A DNA stretch of 8,129 nt from Chloroflexota bacterium (GCA_027346765.1 DAIERN010000055.1:1-8129); one strand, 5' to 3'; counted from the first letter of the stretch, positions 1 to 6,286 are shown. Notes: generated by a model from the sequence alone, not told the origin. Program-made: numbers and translations.

Positions 1-155
1 GCGCCCAGCCAGCCAATGCCGTGAACCACGATCGCATAGCCGATCGACAGCCCGGCCACTGCCCGGGCGTCGGGGCTGGCCAGCCAGCACGCCAGGCCAG
101 CCCCCACGACGGCGATCAGCAGCGCCGGCGCGCCGAAGACCGGGTTCTGCTCGGC
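1..155 (-). pseudogene. Downstream part of the interrupted membrane protein, beyond the amber codon
   Basis: Read in the same frame as the fragment at 156-347, this stretch stays open for 51 codons to the window edge. It encodes two further hydrophobic segments, containing PALLIAVVGAGLACWLAS and AVAGLSIGYAIVVHGIGWLG, separated by a short polar turn (PDAR). That is how a polytopic membrane protein would continue, so the TAG at 156-158 appears to cut a longer gene. The first residues after the stop read AEQNPVFGAP. No good restart is visible: the nearest in-frame GTG, at 105-107, has no Shine-Dalgarno sequence. The real 3' end lies outside the window. An ancestral glutamine codon (CAG to TAG) is the simplest explanation, but this is inference. 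A sequencing or assembly error is equally possible. Confidence 0.5.
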
Positions 156-347
156 CTAGGTGCCGATTACCGCGCCCAGCCCGACCAGGGCCGTGAACTC
201 AAGCGGACCCAGCAGCGGCGTGCGGCCCTCGAGCAGGACCGACAGCGCGGCGTAGAGGATGGTGAAGAAGCCCGCTTCCGCGGCGACGCGCAACACCGGG
301 CCGGCGAGCGACCAGAGACGGTCAGGCCGCTGCGACAACCACTGCAC
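156..347 (-). CDS. N-terminal fragment of a polytopic membrane protein, last gene of the MoxR-DUF58 operon
   Basis: The fragment has 63 residues. A cytoplasm-like start (MQWLSQRPDRLW) is followed by two predicted membrane segments at about residues 14-39 and 47-62, then a TAG stop. The start is GTG at 345-347, which overlaps the end of the DUF58 gene by 26 bases. It is chosen because a near-perfect Shine-Dalgarno sequence (AAGGAGGTG, 352-360) lies six bases upstream. Strong initiation inside the preceding gene shows that the operon really continues here. Membrane proteins, often of the transglutaminase or DUF4129 type, commonly follow MoxR-DUF58 pairs. Too little of this one is visible to name a family. 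The stop probably interrupts a longer gene (see 1-155), so a product made today would be a short two-helix peptide. Confidence 0.55.
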   Translation of the reverse strand: MQWLSQRPDRLWSLAGPVLRVAAEAGFFTILYAALSVLLEGRTPLLGPLEFTALVGLGAVIGT

Positions 348-1572
348 GCGGCACCTCCTTCTGGCGCTCCACGGTGACCGGCCGCACGGACATACCTGCT
401 GCGCGTGACTCGGCGATGAACTCGTGCGCGGCGGGCATCACGAGGTAGTGCGTGTTGAAGCCGCTCTCTTGCAGGCGGCGCGTGACCGCCAGGTTGGACA
501 GGGGCGAGCGGCCGGTCAGGACGACGAGCGATGAGCCCGGCGCGACGCGCCTGGGCAGCCACGCCAGCAGTGAGGTCAGTGGCGCCGAGCATTCCATGCC
601 CAGTCGCGCGAGCGCGTCGCCGATCCGCCCGACCTGCGTCAGATCGGCGCGCGGCGGCAGGAACACGTAGCGCTGCGTCGTGCCGGTGAACCCGGCCGCG
701 GCGAAGCCCACAGCGGCCGCGGCGGTCACCATGGAGCGCGCCACGGACAGCGCCGCCACGCACAGGTCCTCGAACAGCGGCTCGTCCCAGGCCAGCAGCC
801 AGTACGCGCCCTCGATGGTCTGGACGTCCAGAATGAGCATCGCCTGGCGCGACAGCGCCGGCTCGAATCGCTTGGCCTGGAGCACGCCGGCGCGGGCCGA
901 CGCGCGCCAGTGGATGGAGCGCACCGGATCGCCCGTCTGGAACGGCCGCGTCCCGGCAAAGAGCGTCGGGTCAGTAAACAGTGATCGTTTCGCGCGCACC
1001 TGGGCCAACGGTGCGCGCGCGGGCAGCGTGCCGGTCACCGGCGCCATCAGTGGCCGCGCGATGACGCGGGCATGCTCCATCCCTGGGTCGCGCGACGGCT
1101 CGTGGCTGCCGAACACCTCGGCGACGCGCAGCCGGACGGGCCCCACGTCATGCACGCCGCGGCGCATCGGCACGATTCGAACGTGGCGCGTCAGCCGCTC
1201 GAACGGCCGGAGTGGACCGGCCACGCCGATCGAATTGACGCCCTGATCGGCGCCGGGCATCCGCAGACCCGGGCCAACCGCGTCAGTCGCCCCGGCCCAC
1301 GCCACGGGCAGGCGTGTCTTGTTCCAGACAGACACGGTCAGCTCGACCTCCTCGCCCACGACCGTGCGATCAGGCTGAATCGAGTGACTGACTTCGAGCG
1401 AATCGAGCACGTCGCGCGGCCAGATCTCCGCGAGCAACCGCACGAGCACGATCGCCGCGCCAATGAATATGACCGGCGGCGAGGTCAGGACGATGCCCAG
1501 CAGAGCGACCAGTACGCCGGTCGCGGCCCAGGTCCGCGCGGCCCCCGGGACGCCGCGCAATCGATCCCTCAT
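322..1572 (-). CDS. DUF58 domain-containing membrane-anchored protein
   Basis: This 416-residue protein belongs to the DUF58 family, partners of MoxR ATPases; the biochemical role of the family is poorly defined. Two N-terminal hydrophobic segments (about residues 14-31 and 33-51) anchor it in the membrane. A beta-rich region follows (about 58-155, including VVGEEVELTVSVWN), resembling the domain that usually precedes DUF58. The family signature is clear at residues 214-227: GDPVRSIHWRASAR, preceded by RPFQT. The next strand reads AMLILDVQT, at the place where many members carry a von Willebrand-like DxSxS motif; here the serines are missing, so a full metal site is unlikely. ATG at 1572 gives a full-length family member. 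It lies 26 bases after the MoxR stop with only a weak ribosome site, so translational coupling is likely. The C-terminus overlaps the next gene by 26 bases. Confidence 0.9.
   Translation of the reverse strand: MRDRLRGVPGAARTWAATGVLVALLGIVLTSPPVIFIGAAIVLVRLLAEIWPRDVLDSLEVSHSIQPDRTVVGEEVELTVSVWNKTRLPVAWAGATDAVGPGLRMPGADQGVNSIGVAGPLRPFERLTRHVRIVPMRRGVHDVGPVRLRVAEVFGSHEPSRDPGMEHARVIARPLMAPVTGTLPARAPLAQVRAKRSLFTDPTLFAGTRPFQTGDPVRSIHWRASARAGVLQAKRFEPALSRQAMLILDVQTIEGAYWLLAWDEPLFEDLCVAALSVARSMVTAAAAVGFAAAGFTGTTQRYVFLPPRADLTQVGRIGDALARLGMECSAPLTSLLAWLPRRVAPGSSLVVLTGRSPLSNLAVTRRLQESGFNTHYLVMPAAHEFIAESRAAGMSVRPVTVERQKEVPRAVVVAAA
352..360 (-). promoter_or_regulatory. Strong Shine-Dalgarno sequence for the downstream membrane protein
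   Basis: The minus strand reads AAGGAGGTG, a near-complete match to the 16S rRNA 3' end, six bases before the GTG at 347. It lies inside the coding sequence of the DUF58 gene. It therefore decides the start of the last gene and suggests initiation independent of simple stop-start coupling. Confidence 0.75.
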
Positions 1573-1598
1573 GGCGCCACCGGGCTGCGCAGGATCGC

Positions 1599-2552
1599 CT
1601 AAGCCGGCTCGACGACAGGCACGGGCGTGCGCGCCAGGACTTCATCGAGGACCGCCTGGCGGGTGGCGCCGCGCAGCTCGCGATCCAGATCGAGTACCAG
1701 GCGGTGAGCCAGCACCGGCCGGACGAGGTGACGCACGTCATCGGGCAGCACGAAGCCGCGGCCCTCCAACGCGGCCCACGCCTGCGCCATGCGATACAGC
1801 GCGACCGCCGAGCGCGGGCTCGCTCCAAGGCGCACGTCGGCCTGCTCGCGCGTGGCGCGGATGATCGAGAGCAGGTAGCCCTCCACCTCCTCGGCCACGA
1901 GCACCTGTCGGACGGACTGCGCGACCTGCTCCAGGTCGACCGCCTGGACGACCGGCGTGATGCGCTCCACCTGGTCATCGCCGTCGCGCAGCAGGCGCAG
2001 CATCTGGCGCTCGTCGGGCTCGGTGAGATAGCCCAGGTCGACGCGCACCAGGAAGCGGTCGAGCTGTGCTTCAGGCAGGGCGAACGTGCCCTCGAGCTCG
2101 ATCGGGTTCTGCGTCGCGAGGACGATGAACGGCTTGGGCAAGGCATGGGTGACGCCGTCGACCGATACCTGGTGTTCCTGCATCGCCTCGAGCAGCGCGC
2201 TCTGGGTGCGCGGCGTGGCGCGGTTGATCTCGTCGAACAGGACGACGCTGTTGAAGACCGGCCCGGGCAGGAAGCGGAAATTGCCGTTGTCGAGGACGGA
2301 CGAACCGGTCACGTCGCTGGGCAGCAGGTCGGGCGTGCCCTGGACGCGCGCGAAGCTCAGACCCAGCGACCTGGCAAAGGATTTCGCGAGCAGCGTCTTG
2401 CCCACGCCGGGAACGTCCTCGACCAGGACATGGCCGCCCGCGAGCAGCGCGGCGGTCAGCAGGCGCAGTGGCTCGTGCGCGCCGACCACGGCCGTGCCGA
2501 CCGATTCGGCGAGTGCCGCCCACAGCTTCTGCGCGTTGATCGAGGTGCTCAT
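1599..2552 (-). CDS. MoxR-family AAA+ ATPase
   Basis: This 317-residue protein has the normal length for the family. MoxR ATPases are cytoplasmic ring-forming enzymes thought to act as chaperones that activate or insert partner proteins, often with DUF58 or von Willebrand-domain proteins. Visible motifs, in order: Walker A (VPGVGKT, residues 47-53), Walker B (VVLFDEINRA, 103-112, with D107 and E108), sensor 1 (ATQNP, N149), the family-typical EGTFALPEAQLDRF segment (154-167) with the arginine-finger-like R166, and sensor 2 (GASPRS, R247) in the helical lid. All catalytic residues are intact, so the enzyme should be active. The gene sits ten bases after the SGNH hydrolase stop and 26 bases before DUF58 on the same strand, so it is probably cotranscribed. 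No strong Shine-Dalgarno sequence is visible. It ends with TAG, which matters for judging the amber codon in the last gene of the operon. Confidence 0.95.
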   Translation of the reverse strand: MSTSINAQKLWAALAESVGTAVVGAHEPLRLLTAALLAGGHVLVEDVPGVGKTLLAKSFARSLGLSFARVQGTPDLLPSDVTGSSVLDNGNFRFLPGPVFNSVVLFDEINRATPRTQSALLEAMQEHQVSVDGVTHALPKPFIVLATQNPIELEGTFALPEAQLDRFLVRVDLGYLTEPDERQMLRLLRDGDDQVERITPVVQAVDLEQVAQSVRQVLVAEEVEGYLLSIIRATREQADVRLGASPRSAVALYRMAQAWAALEGRGFVLPDDVRHLVRPVLAHRLVLDLDRELRGATRQAVLDEVLARTPVPVVEPA

Positions 2553-2562
2553 GGGCGCATTG

Positions 2563-3246
2563 TCACTGAGCCAACAACTCTGCGACGGCGGGCGCGATCA
2601 GCTCGACCCAGCCAGCGTATTGCCGGCCGCTGGGATGAAGCCCGTCATTGGCGACCAGTGTCGGGTCTTCGGTGACCAGATTGGCCATGCCCGAGATGTC
2701 GACGAACTTGATCCCGCGCGCCAACGCCAGCTGCTGCTCGATCGCGTTGAACTCAGCAATGGCCGCGCGCTGCGCGACCGGGTCACCAAACGCGTTGCCC
2801 GCCGGGGTGAGCGTGTAGTCCGGGGTGGAGACGACGAGGATGCGCTTCACGGGCAGGCGGTCGAGCAGGAAATCGAAGATCTGGTTCATGTTGTCGCGGT
2901 ACTTGTCCGCCAGCGTGCCGCGGACGACGTCATTGACGCCGATCAGGATGGTGACGAAGCCAGGCTCGAGCGCGTCGAGCTGCGGCAGCTCGCGATCGAT
3001 CAAATTGGCGCTTGAGTAGCCATTGACGCCCAGGTTGGCGACCAACTGCAGGCCGATCCTGCCGGCGAGCTTCACCACCAGCTGATCTGGCCAGCGCTCC
3101 GACTGAGCCACGTTGGTGCCGATCGTGTACGAGTCGCCCAGGGCGACGTAGCGGATGGCACCGACCGAAGGCAATGGTGACGGGCTGGGCGTGGCAGTCA
3201 TGCAGGCGGTGGCCGCAAAACCGACCAGCAGGAGTCGGCCAATCAA
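2563..3246 (-). CDS. SGNH/GDSL-type hydrolase, probable lipoprotein
   Basis: This 227-residue protein has the SGNH esterase/lipase fold. Block I is LGDSY with the nucleophile Ser39, block II is NLGVNG (Gly73), block III is IGVND (Asn105, with Asp106), and block V is NDGLHPSG with the Asp201/His204 pair. The complete catalytic set means it is probably an active esterase or deacetylase; the substrate is unknown. The N-terminus (MIGRLLLVGFAATAC) is a short signal peptide ending in a lipobox-like ATAC, so Cys15 would be lipidated. A Pro/Ser/Thr linker (residues 17-27) follows, so it likely sits on the outer face of the membrane. The start is TTG at 3244-3246, sharing the four bases TTGA with the flippase stop; this coupling supports the start. 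Next to a flippase-like protein, a role in trimming acyl or acetyl groups from an envelope glycan is plausible but inferred. Confidence 0.9.
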   Translation of the reverse strand: MIGRLLLVGFAATACMTATPSPSPLPSVGAIRYVALGDSYTIGTNVAQSERWPDQLVVKLAGRIGLQLVANLGVNGYSSANLIDRELPQLDALEPGFVTILIGVNDVVRGTLADKYRDNMNQIFDFLLDRLPVKRILVVSTPDYTLTPAGNAFGDPVAQRAAIAEFNAIEQQLALARGIKFVDISGMANLVTEDPTLVANDGLHPSGRQYAGWVELIAPAVAELLAQ

Positions 3247-4532
3247 GCGTGCTTGCGTGACGAGGTCACGACGACGGCCAGTGCGACGACTGCGACCAGC
3301 TGGCCGGCGAGCATCGCGAGCGCGACGCGCGGCAAGGGATCGAGCGGCAGCAGCACGACGGTCAGAGCGGCAGCGATGAGACCAACTGTCCAGGCGGGCA
3401 CGAGCGCCAGCGGCCGGCCCTCCGCCAGGACCACCTGGTTGAGGCCAAGAGCGCCCAGGGCGACGATCACGGCCGCGACCGCGCCGGCAGTAGCGAGGGC
3501 TGAAACGGTGAATTCGTGGCCGTACAGCAGGCTGACGACCGGCGGCCCGATCAGATAGGCCGCGACCCCCGCGATGGCCGCGAGCGCGACGGTGCCGCCC
3601 ACCACCAACCAGGCAAGGCCGCGCACGTGGGCGTAGTCGCCCGCCTCAGCCATGCGCGTCAGCGGCGTCAGGACGCGCGGCACGAAGCCGATGCCGATCA
3701 GGAACGGTGCGCGCGCCAGTGCCGCGGTCACGAAGAACGCGGACACGTTGCTGGGCGATTCGCCCAGCGCCACCACGACGAGCGGCCCAATGCCCAGCAG
3801 CAGCTGCAACGAGCCGTTGGCGAATGACAGTCCGGCGAGGTACGACCCGGGGCGCGCCCGCTCTGGAGCGGCGGTCGTGTGCGGCGCGCGGGCCGCGCGG
3901 CCGCGCAGCCACCACCAGATGAGGAACGGCACGGCGCCCAGGGGCAGCGTCCAGGCCAGGTTGCGCGTCGAGGCCGCGGCCACCAGCACCAACAGCGTGA
4001 ACGCGATTCGCGCGATCCAGTCTGCGGCGGTCGCGATGCCGCTCAGGCGGTACTCGGCGCGACCACCGTAGATGCCGCGGACCATGCCGAACGCGCCTGC
4101 GGTTATGACCCAGACCCCGCCCACCAGCGCGAGGTCGGCCTGACCAAGAAGCAGCTTGTCGGCGAATAAGAAGAGCAGCGCGGTCGCACCCAGTGCAACG
4201 GCGATGACGATTGCCCATAGCACCGGCCACGCGCCGTGCAGGGCGCGCACATCGCCGCCCGCCGCGGCCACGGCGCGCACCTCGTACTGCTCGATCGCGA
4301 AGAGCAGGATGGCCATGATCACGTACTGGAGCGTCCACAGATTGGCGATGGGCGCGAACGCCGCGGCAGTCAGCGCACGGCCGCCGGCGACCTGGAAGAC
4401 GTACGCCAGAAGACCGGCGACGAGGCTGCCGATCAACAGCCATGCCGTGCCATCCCCGCGCAGCCCAGACAGCATGCCGGTGGCGCTGCGGATACCGGTG
4501 GTCGGGGCTGACTTTGGTTGGGTCGGCGGCAT
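3243..4532 (-). CDS. Polytopic membrane protein of the MOP flippase / polysaccharide exporter type
   Basis: This 429-residue protein has about twelve hydrophobic segments (for example near residues 29-49, 67-81, 103-125, 136-150, 173-187, 192-209, 236-255, 262-285, 307-329, 344-366, 374-395 and 404-423). Conserved-looking loops include GGRALTAAAFAP after the first helix, and SPSNVSAFFVTAALARAPF near residues 259-277. This pattern fits the Wzx/RfbX-like branch of the MOP superfamily, which flips lipid-linked glycans across the cytoplasmic membrane. The family call rests on topology and general resemblance, not on catalytic residues, so another transporter is possible. The first 28 residues are soluble and Pro/Thr-rich. 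It is the first gene of the minus-strand operon. ATG at 4532 lies only 29 bases from the divergent methyltransferase, with no Shine-Dalgarno sequence, so leaderless translation is possible. Its TGA overlaps the TTG of the SGNH hydrolase. Confidence 0.75.
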   Translation of the reverse strand: MPPTQPKSAPTTGIRSATGMLSGLRGDGTAWLLIGSLVAGLLAYVFQVAGGRALTAAAFAPIANLWTLQYVIMAILLFAIEQYEVRAVAAAGGDVRALHGAWPVLWAIVIAVALGATALLFLFADKLLLGQADLALVGGVWVITAGAFGMVRGIYGGRAEYRLSGIATAADWIARIAFTLLVLVAAASTRNLAWTLPLGAVPFLIWWWLRGRAARAPHTTAAPERARPGSYLAGLSFANGSLQLLLGIGPLVVVALGESPSNVSAFFVTAALARAPFLIGIGFVPRVLTPLTRMAEAGDYAHVRGLAWLVVGGTVALAAIAGVAAYLIGPPVVSLLYGHEFTVSALATAGAVAAVIVALGALGLNQVVLAEGRPLALVPAWTVGLIAAALTVVLLPLDPLPRVALAMLAGQLVAVVALAVVVTSSRKHA

Positions 4533-4547
4533 CAGGGTGCTATGGCA
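4518..4547. promoter_or_regulatory. Putative divergent promoter with a near-symmetric extended -10 element
   Basis: On the plus strand, TTGGGT (4518-4523), a 17-base spacer and TGC-TATGGC (4538-4546) form a weak but correctly spaced extended -10 promoter for the methyltransferase. A start near 4553 would leave a leader of about nine bases. The same decamer (4538-4547) read on the minus strand is TGC-CATAGC, again an extended -10-like element. It would place the flippase start site at or near its ATG, although no good -35 is seen on that side. Both genes lack Shine-Dalgarno sequences, which fits leaderless or short-leader mRNAs. The call is by eye only. Confidence 0.35.
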
Positions 4548-4561
4548 GACTGGGTGCCGTC

Positions 4562-5395
4562 ATGGCCGACAGAGTAGAGCAGGAAGTTCCCGCGTCAGGG
4601 CACGCCCACACGCACGAGCCCGGGCACGCCCATGACCACGGCCACGGCGCCACATTCGACTACAGCGAGATACCGCCGGGTTACTACGACCAGGTCATGC
4701 GCGACGGGCCGGCAATTCAACGCGCGTGGCACCGCCAGAAGTTTGCGCGGGTGCGCGAGGCGCTCGAGCTGCCGCCCGGCGGTCGCGTGCTCGACGTGGG
4801 CTGCGGTCCGGGGTCCTTTTTGGGTTCATACACGTTGTCGGCCCCGGGGGGCCCGGCGGAGCTCGTGGGCATGGACATCGCGACCGACCAGATCGCCTAC
4901 GCCAACGAGCACTACGGCGCATCCACGCGGCGCTTCCTGACCGTGGGCGCGGAAGAGGACTGGCCGTTCGCGCCTGGAACGTTCGACGCGGTCACGGTGA
5001 TCGAGGTCGTGGAGCATCTATACCCCGATCAGATCCGCTCGATCTTCGACCGCGCCGCGCACGTCCTAAAGCCCAACGGCGTGATCGTGATCACGACGCC
5101 CAATTACGCGTCGCACTGGCCCATCCTGGAACGAGTGATCGCGCGCCGCAGCGCCGTCTCCTATCACGAGCAGCACATCACGCACTTCAACCGCTTCACC
5201 GTCAAGCGCCGGCTAGGGGAGATCGCCGGTGAGCGCTACCGCTGGGATGGCGCCACGACGATGCACTTCATCGCGCCGTTCCTCGCGCCCTTCTCGAAGC
5301 GCTTCTCTGACGGCGTTGCGTCGCGGGTGACACCGCGCCATTGGACCTGGCCCTTCGGCGCGCTGATCATCGCCCGGCTCCGTTTGCGGGGCTGA
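4562..5395 (+). CDS. Class I SAM-dependent methyltransferase with histidine-rich N-terminus
   Basis: This 277-residue Rossmann-fold methyltransferase belongs to the broad Methyltransf_11/23, UbiG-like group. Motif I, which binds S-adenosylmethionine, is VLDVGCGPG (residues 76-84). The acidic ribose-binding residue is D105 in GMDIA. The later motif is VIEVVEHL (146-153), and LKPNGVIVITTPNY (169-182) is typical of the family. The substrate cannot be told. The neighbouring flippase and hydrolase hint at a glycan or lipid acceptor, but that is inference. The frame is open upstream to 4442, yet ATG at 4562 is chosen because the upstream stretch lies antisense in the flippase gene and has shadow-like composition. 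Residues 13-29 are unusual: an eight-residue repeat (GHAHTHEP, GHAHDHGH) holding seven histidines, suggesting metal binding or a flexible tag. The gene stands alone on its strand. Confidence 0.88.
   Translation: MADRVEQEVPASGHAHTHEPGHAHDHGHGATFDYSEIPPGYYDQVMRDGPAIQRAWHRQKFARVREALELPPGGRVLDVGCGPGSFLGSYTLSAPGGPAELVGMDIATDQIAYANEHYGASTRRFLTVGAEEDWPFAPGTFDAVTVIEVVEHLYPDQIRSIFDRAAHVLKPNGVIVITTPNYASHWPILERVIARRSAVSYHEQHITHFNRFTVKRRLGEIAGERYRWDGATTMHFIAPFLAPFSKRFSDGVASRVTPRHWTWPFGALIIARLRLRG
4598..4645 (+). repeat. Imperfect 24-base tandem duplication encoding the His-rich tail
   Basis: Two adjacent 24-base units (4598-4621 and 4622-4645) both begin with GGGCACGCCCA and then diverge. They are in frame and encode GHAHTHEP followed by GHAHDHGH near the N-terminus of the methyltransferase. 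An in-frame eight-codon duplication is the simplest origin. Confidence 0.7.
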
Positions 5396-5728
5396 GCGTC
5401 AGACGGCCTCAGAAATGGCCAGTTCGAAATGCTTCCGCTCAAACAAAACCATCGCCGGTACCTCCGGGTTCAGTTGAGCGTGGCCCAGAGGTCGACGGTT
5501 CGGAGAGTGGTCCGTCGGGGGTAGTCGGCGGCCTCCCACGCTCGCGGAGAACAGGCCGTTGGCCCCGATAGTTCCGCTTGGCCGGAAGCAGTGGAAAGGT
5601 GCCATTTTGGGCGAAGGGCAGGCGGTCGCCCGGACACTCACGCGGAGATTGACGAAGCGAGCGCCCATTTCTGGACGCTCGCTCCTGGTTGCCGTGTTAT
5701 TTGCGGCCCGCTGGGGCGGACCGCCTGA
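5396..5728. other. Intergenic stretch of 333 bases without a confident gene
   Basis: This region lies between the stop of the plus-strand methyltransferase and the stop of the minus-strand secreted protein, so both neighbours end into it. It looks less G+C-rich and less codon-biased than the flanking genes. A minus-strand frame at 5399-5668 is open for 89 residues, begins with ATG, and ends in a plausible-looking FERKHFELAISEAV. It has no clear ribosome site and starts inside the hairpin at 5656-5683, so it is not called as a gene. Smaller inverted repeats occur, such as TTCCG/CGGAA at 5572-5587. No tRNA, transposase signature or CRISPR-like repeat was seen. Confidence 0.5.
5656..5683 (-). 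terminator. Hairpin, possible terminator of the secreted-protein gene
   Basis: AGCGAGCG (5656-5663) pairs perfectly with CGCTCGCT (5676-5683). After one C-A mismatch, CCA (5665-5667) pairs with TGG (5672-5674), closing a TTTC tetraloop: eleven paired bases in all. It starts 45 bases past the stop of the minus-strand gene at 5729, the right place for a terminator. Neither side has a proper run of U: the minus-strand exit reads TCGTCAATC, and the plus-strand side is only moderately T-rich. Intrinsic termination is therefore uncertain, and the hairpin could instead protect mRNA ends from both converging genes. Confidence 0.4.
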
Positions 5729-6118
5729 TCAGTTGCTGTCTGTGTCGGCGACGACCTTGGCGTTAAAGGTGGATACCGCGTTGGGTACCCCGCCATAGGT
5801 AATGGTTACGTCGACCGGAACGGAACCGACCGGCTGGTCGGCCGGCACCGGCACCTTGCCACCGGCGACAAACGACTTGCCGCGGCGGGTCAGGTCAACG
5901 GTCACATCACCAGAAGCGAAATGCACCGTGGCCGTGGCGCTGAAATCAGTGCCGCGGGTAGCGTGCTTCGCCTTGGCGATGAGATGGAGCGCGCCACCCG
6001 GCTGGGCGGCGCTGGCTTTTGCGACGAAGCTCGTCGCGGGACGGGCGGCGAGGACCGCCGGCGCCATGAGCGCGACGATCATCAGCCCAGAAACGATTGC
6101 CAGTGCGATTCGACGCAT
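5729..6118 (-). CDS. Small secreted protein of unknown function
   Basis: This 129-residue protein begins with a clear Sec signal peptide: MRRIA, a hydrophobic core (about residues 4-19), and a cleavage site after AVLA (residue 24), leaving a mature part of about 105 residues. The mature part has no cysteine and is rich in alternating beta-type stretches (TATVHFASGDVTVDL, GSVPVDVTITYGG), suggesting a small beta-sandwich or Ig-like fold. No family is recognised. Two in-frame ATGs are possible, at 6124 and 6118. The Shine-Dalgarno sequence AAGGAGGG at 6127-6134 is only three bases from the first but nine from the second, so 6118 is preferred. A very good ribosome site and an export signal suggest a well-expressed extracellular protein. 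It is monocistronic and divergent from ku, with which it shares a 231-base upstream region. Confidence 0.7.
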   Translation of the reverse strand: MRRIALAIVSGLMIVALMAPAVLAARPATSFVAKASAAQPGGALHLIAKAKHATRGTDFSATATVHFASGDVTVDLTRRGKSFVAGGKVPVPADQPVGSVPVDVTITYGGVPNAVSTFNAKVVADTDSN

Positions 6119-6126
6119 GGGCATTA

Positions 6127-6134
6127 CCCTCCTT
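6127..6134 (-). promoter_or_regulatory. Shine-Dalgarno sequence deciding the start of the secreted protein
   Basis: The minus strand reads AAGGAGGG. Spacing to ATG at 6124 is three bases, which is too short. Spacing to ATG at 6118 is nine bases, within the usual range, which moves the likely start two codons downstream. Confidence 0.65.
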
Positions 6135-6248
6135 GGAACTTGGCAGCGCTACCCGGCGGACGGGCTTGCCCCACGACAAGGCAACGCTGCGAACACGGCA
6201 AGGGCACACTAGCACGAGTCGCGAGCTGCGCGCCTTGCAGCGGCCGCG

Positions 6249-6286
6249 GCGGAGGTGCGTCTCCGCAACGCCGCGCGGCGTAAGAT
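6249..6286 (+). promoter_or_regulatory. Putative ku promoter/operator: two inverted repeats followed by a -10-like hexamer
   Basis: GCGGAG (6249-6254) and CTCCGC (6261-6266) form a perfect six-base stem with a six-base loop. Two bases later comes a perfect 12-base palindrome, CGCCGCGCGGCG (6269-6280). It directly abuts TAAGAT (6281-6286), a four-of-six match to the -10 consensus, which would give a ku leader of about 55 bases. No -35 resembling TTGACA is found at the right distance, so a regulator or alternative sigma factor could be needed. G+C-rich DNA makes such palindromes fairly common, hence the low confidence. Confidence 0.25.

Noticed and set aside
156..158. TAG read as pyrrolysine or a reassigned codon
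   Set aside because: The MoxR gene in the same operon ends normally with TAG, and nothing nearby suggests recoding machinery.
1704..2675. Long plus-strand frame of 323 residues opposite the MoxR gene
   Set aside because: It is antisense to an intact AAA+ ATPase with all motifs. Its Arg/Gln/His/Ala-rich composition is typical of the shadow of a G+C-rich gene.
2086..3015. Long plus-strand frame of 309 residues across the MoxR and SGNH genes
   Set aside because: It runs antisense through two confident genes and shows no recognisable domain.
4442..4561. Upstream extension of the methyltransferase
   Set aside because: These 40 codons lie antisense in the flippase N-terminus, are Cys/Arg/Trp-rich, and add no known domain. 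ATG at 4562 is the better start.
5399..5668. Minus-strand ORF of 89 residues as a gene
   Set aside because: It has no ribosome site, starts inside a hairpin, and has weaker codon bias than its neighbours. It is kept only as a finding.
6135..6240. Promoter for the secreted protein
   Set aside because: Weak TTGCCG-like and TAGTGT-like hexamers occur on the minus strand, but none are paired at an acceptable spacing.
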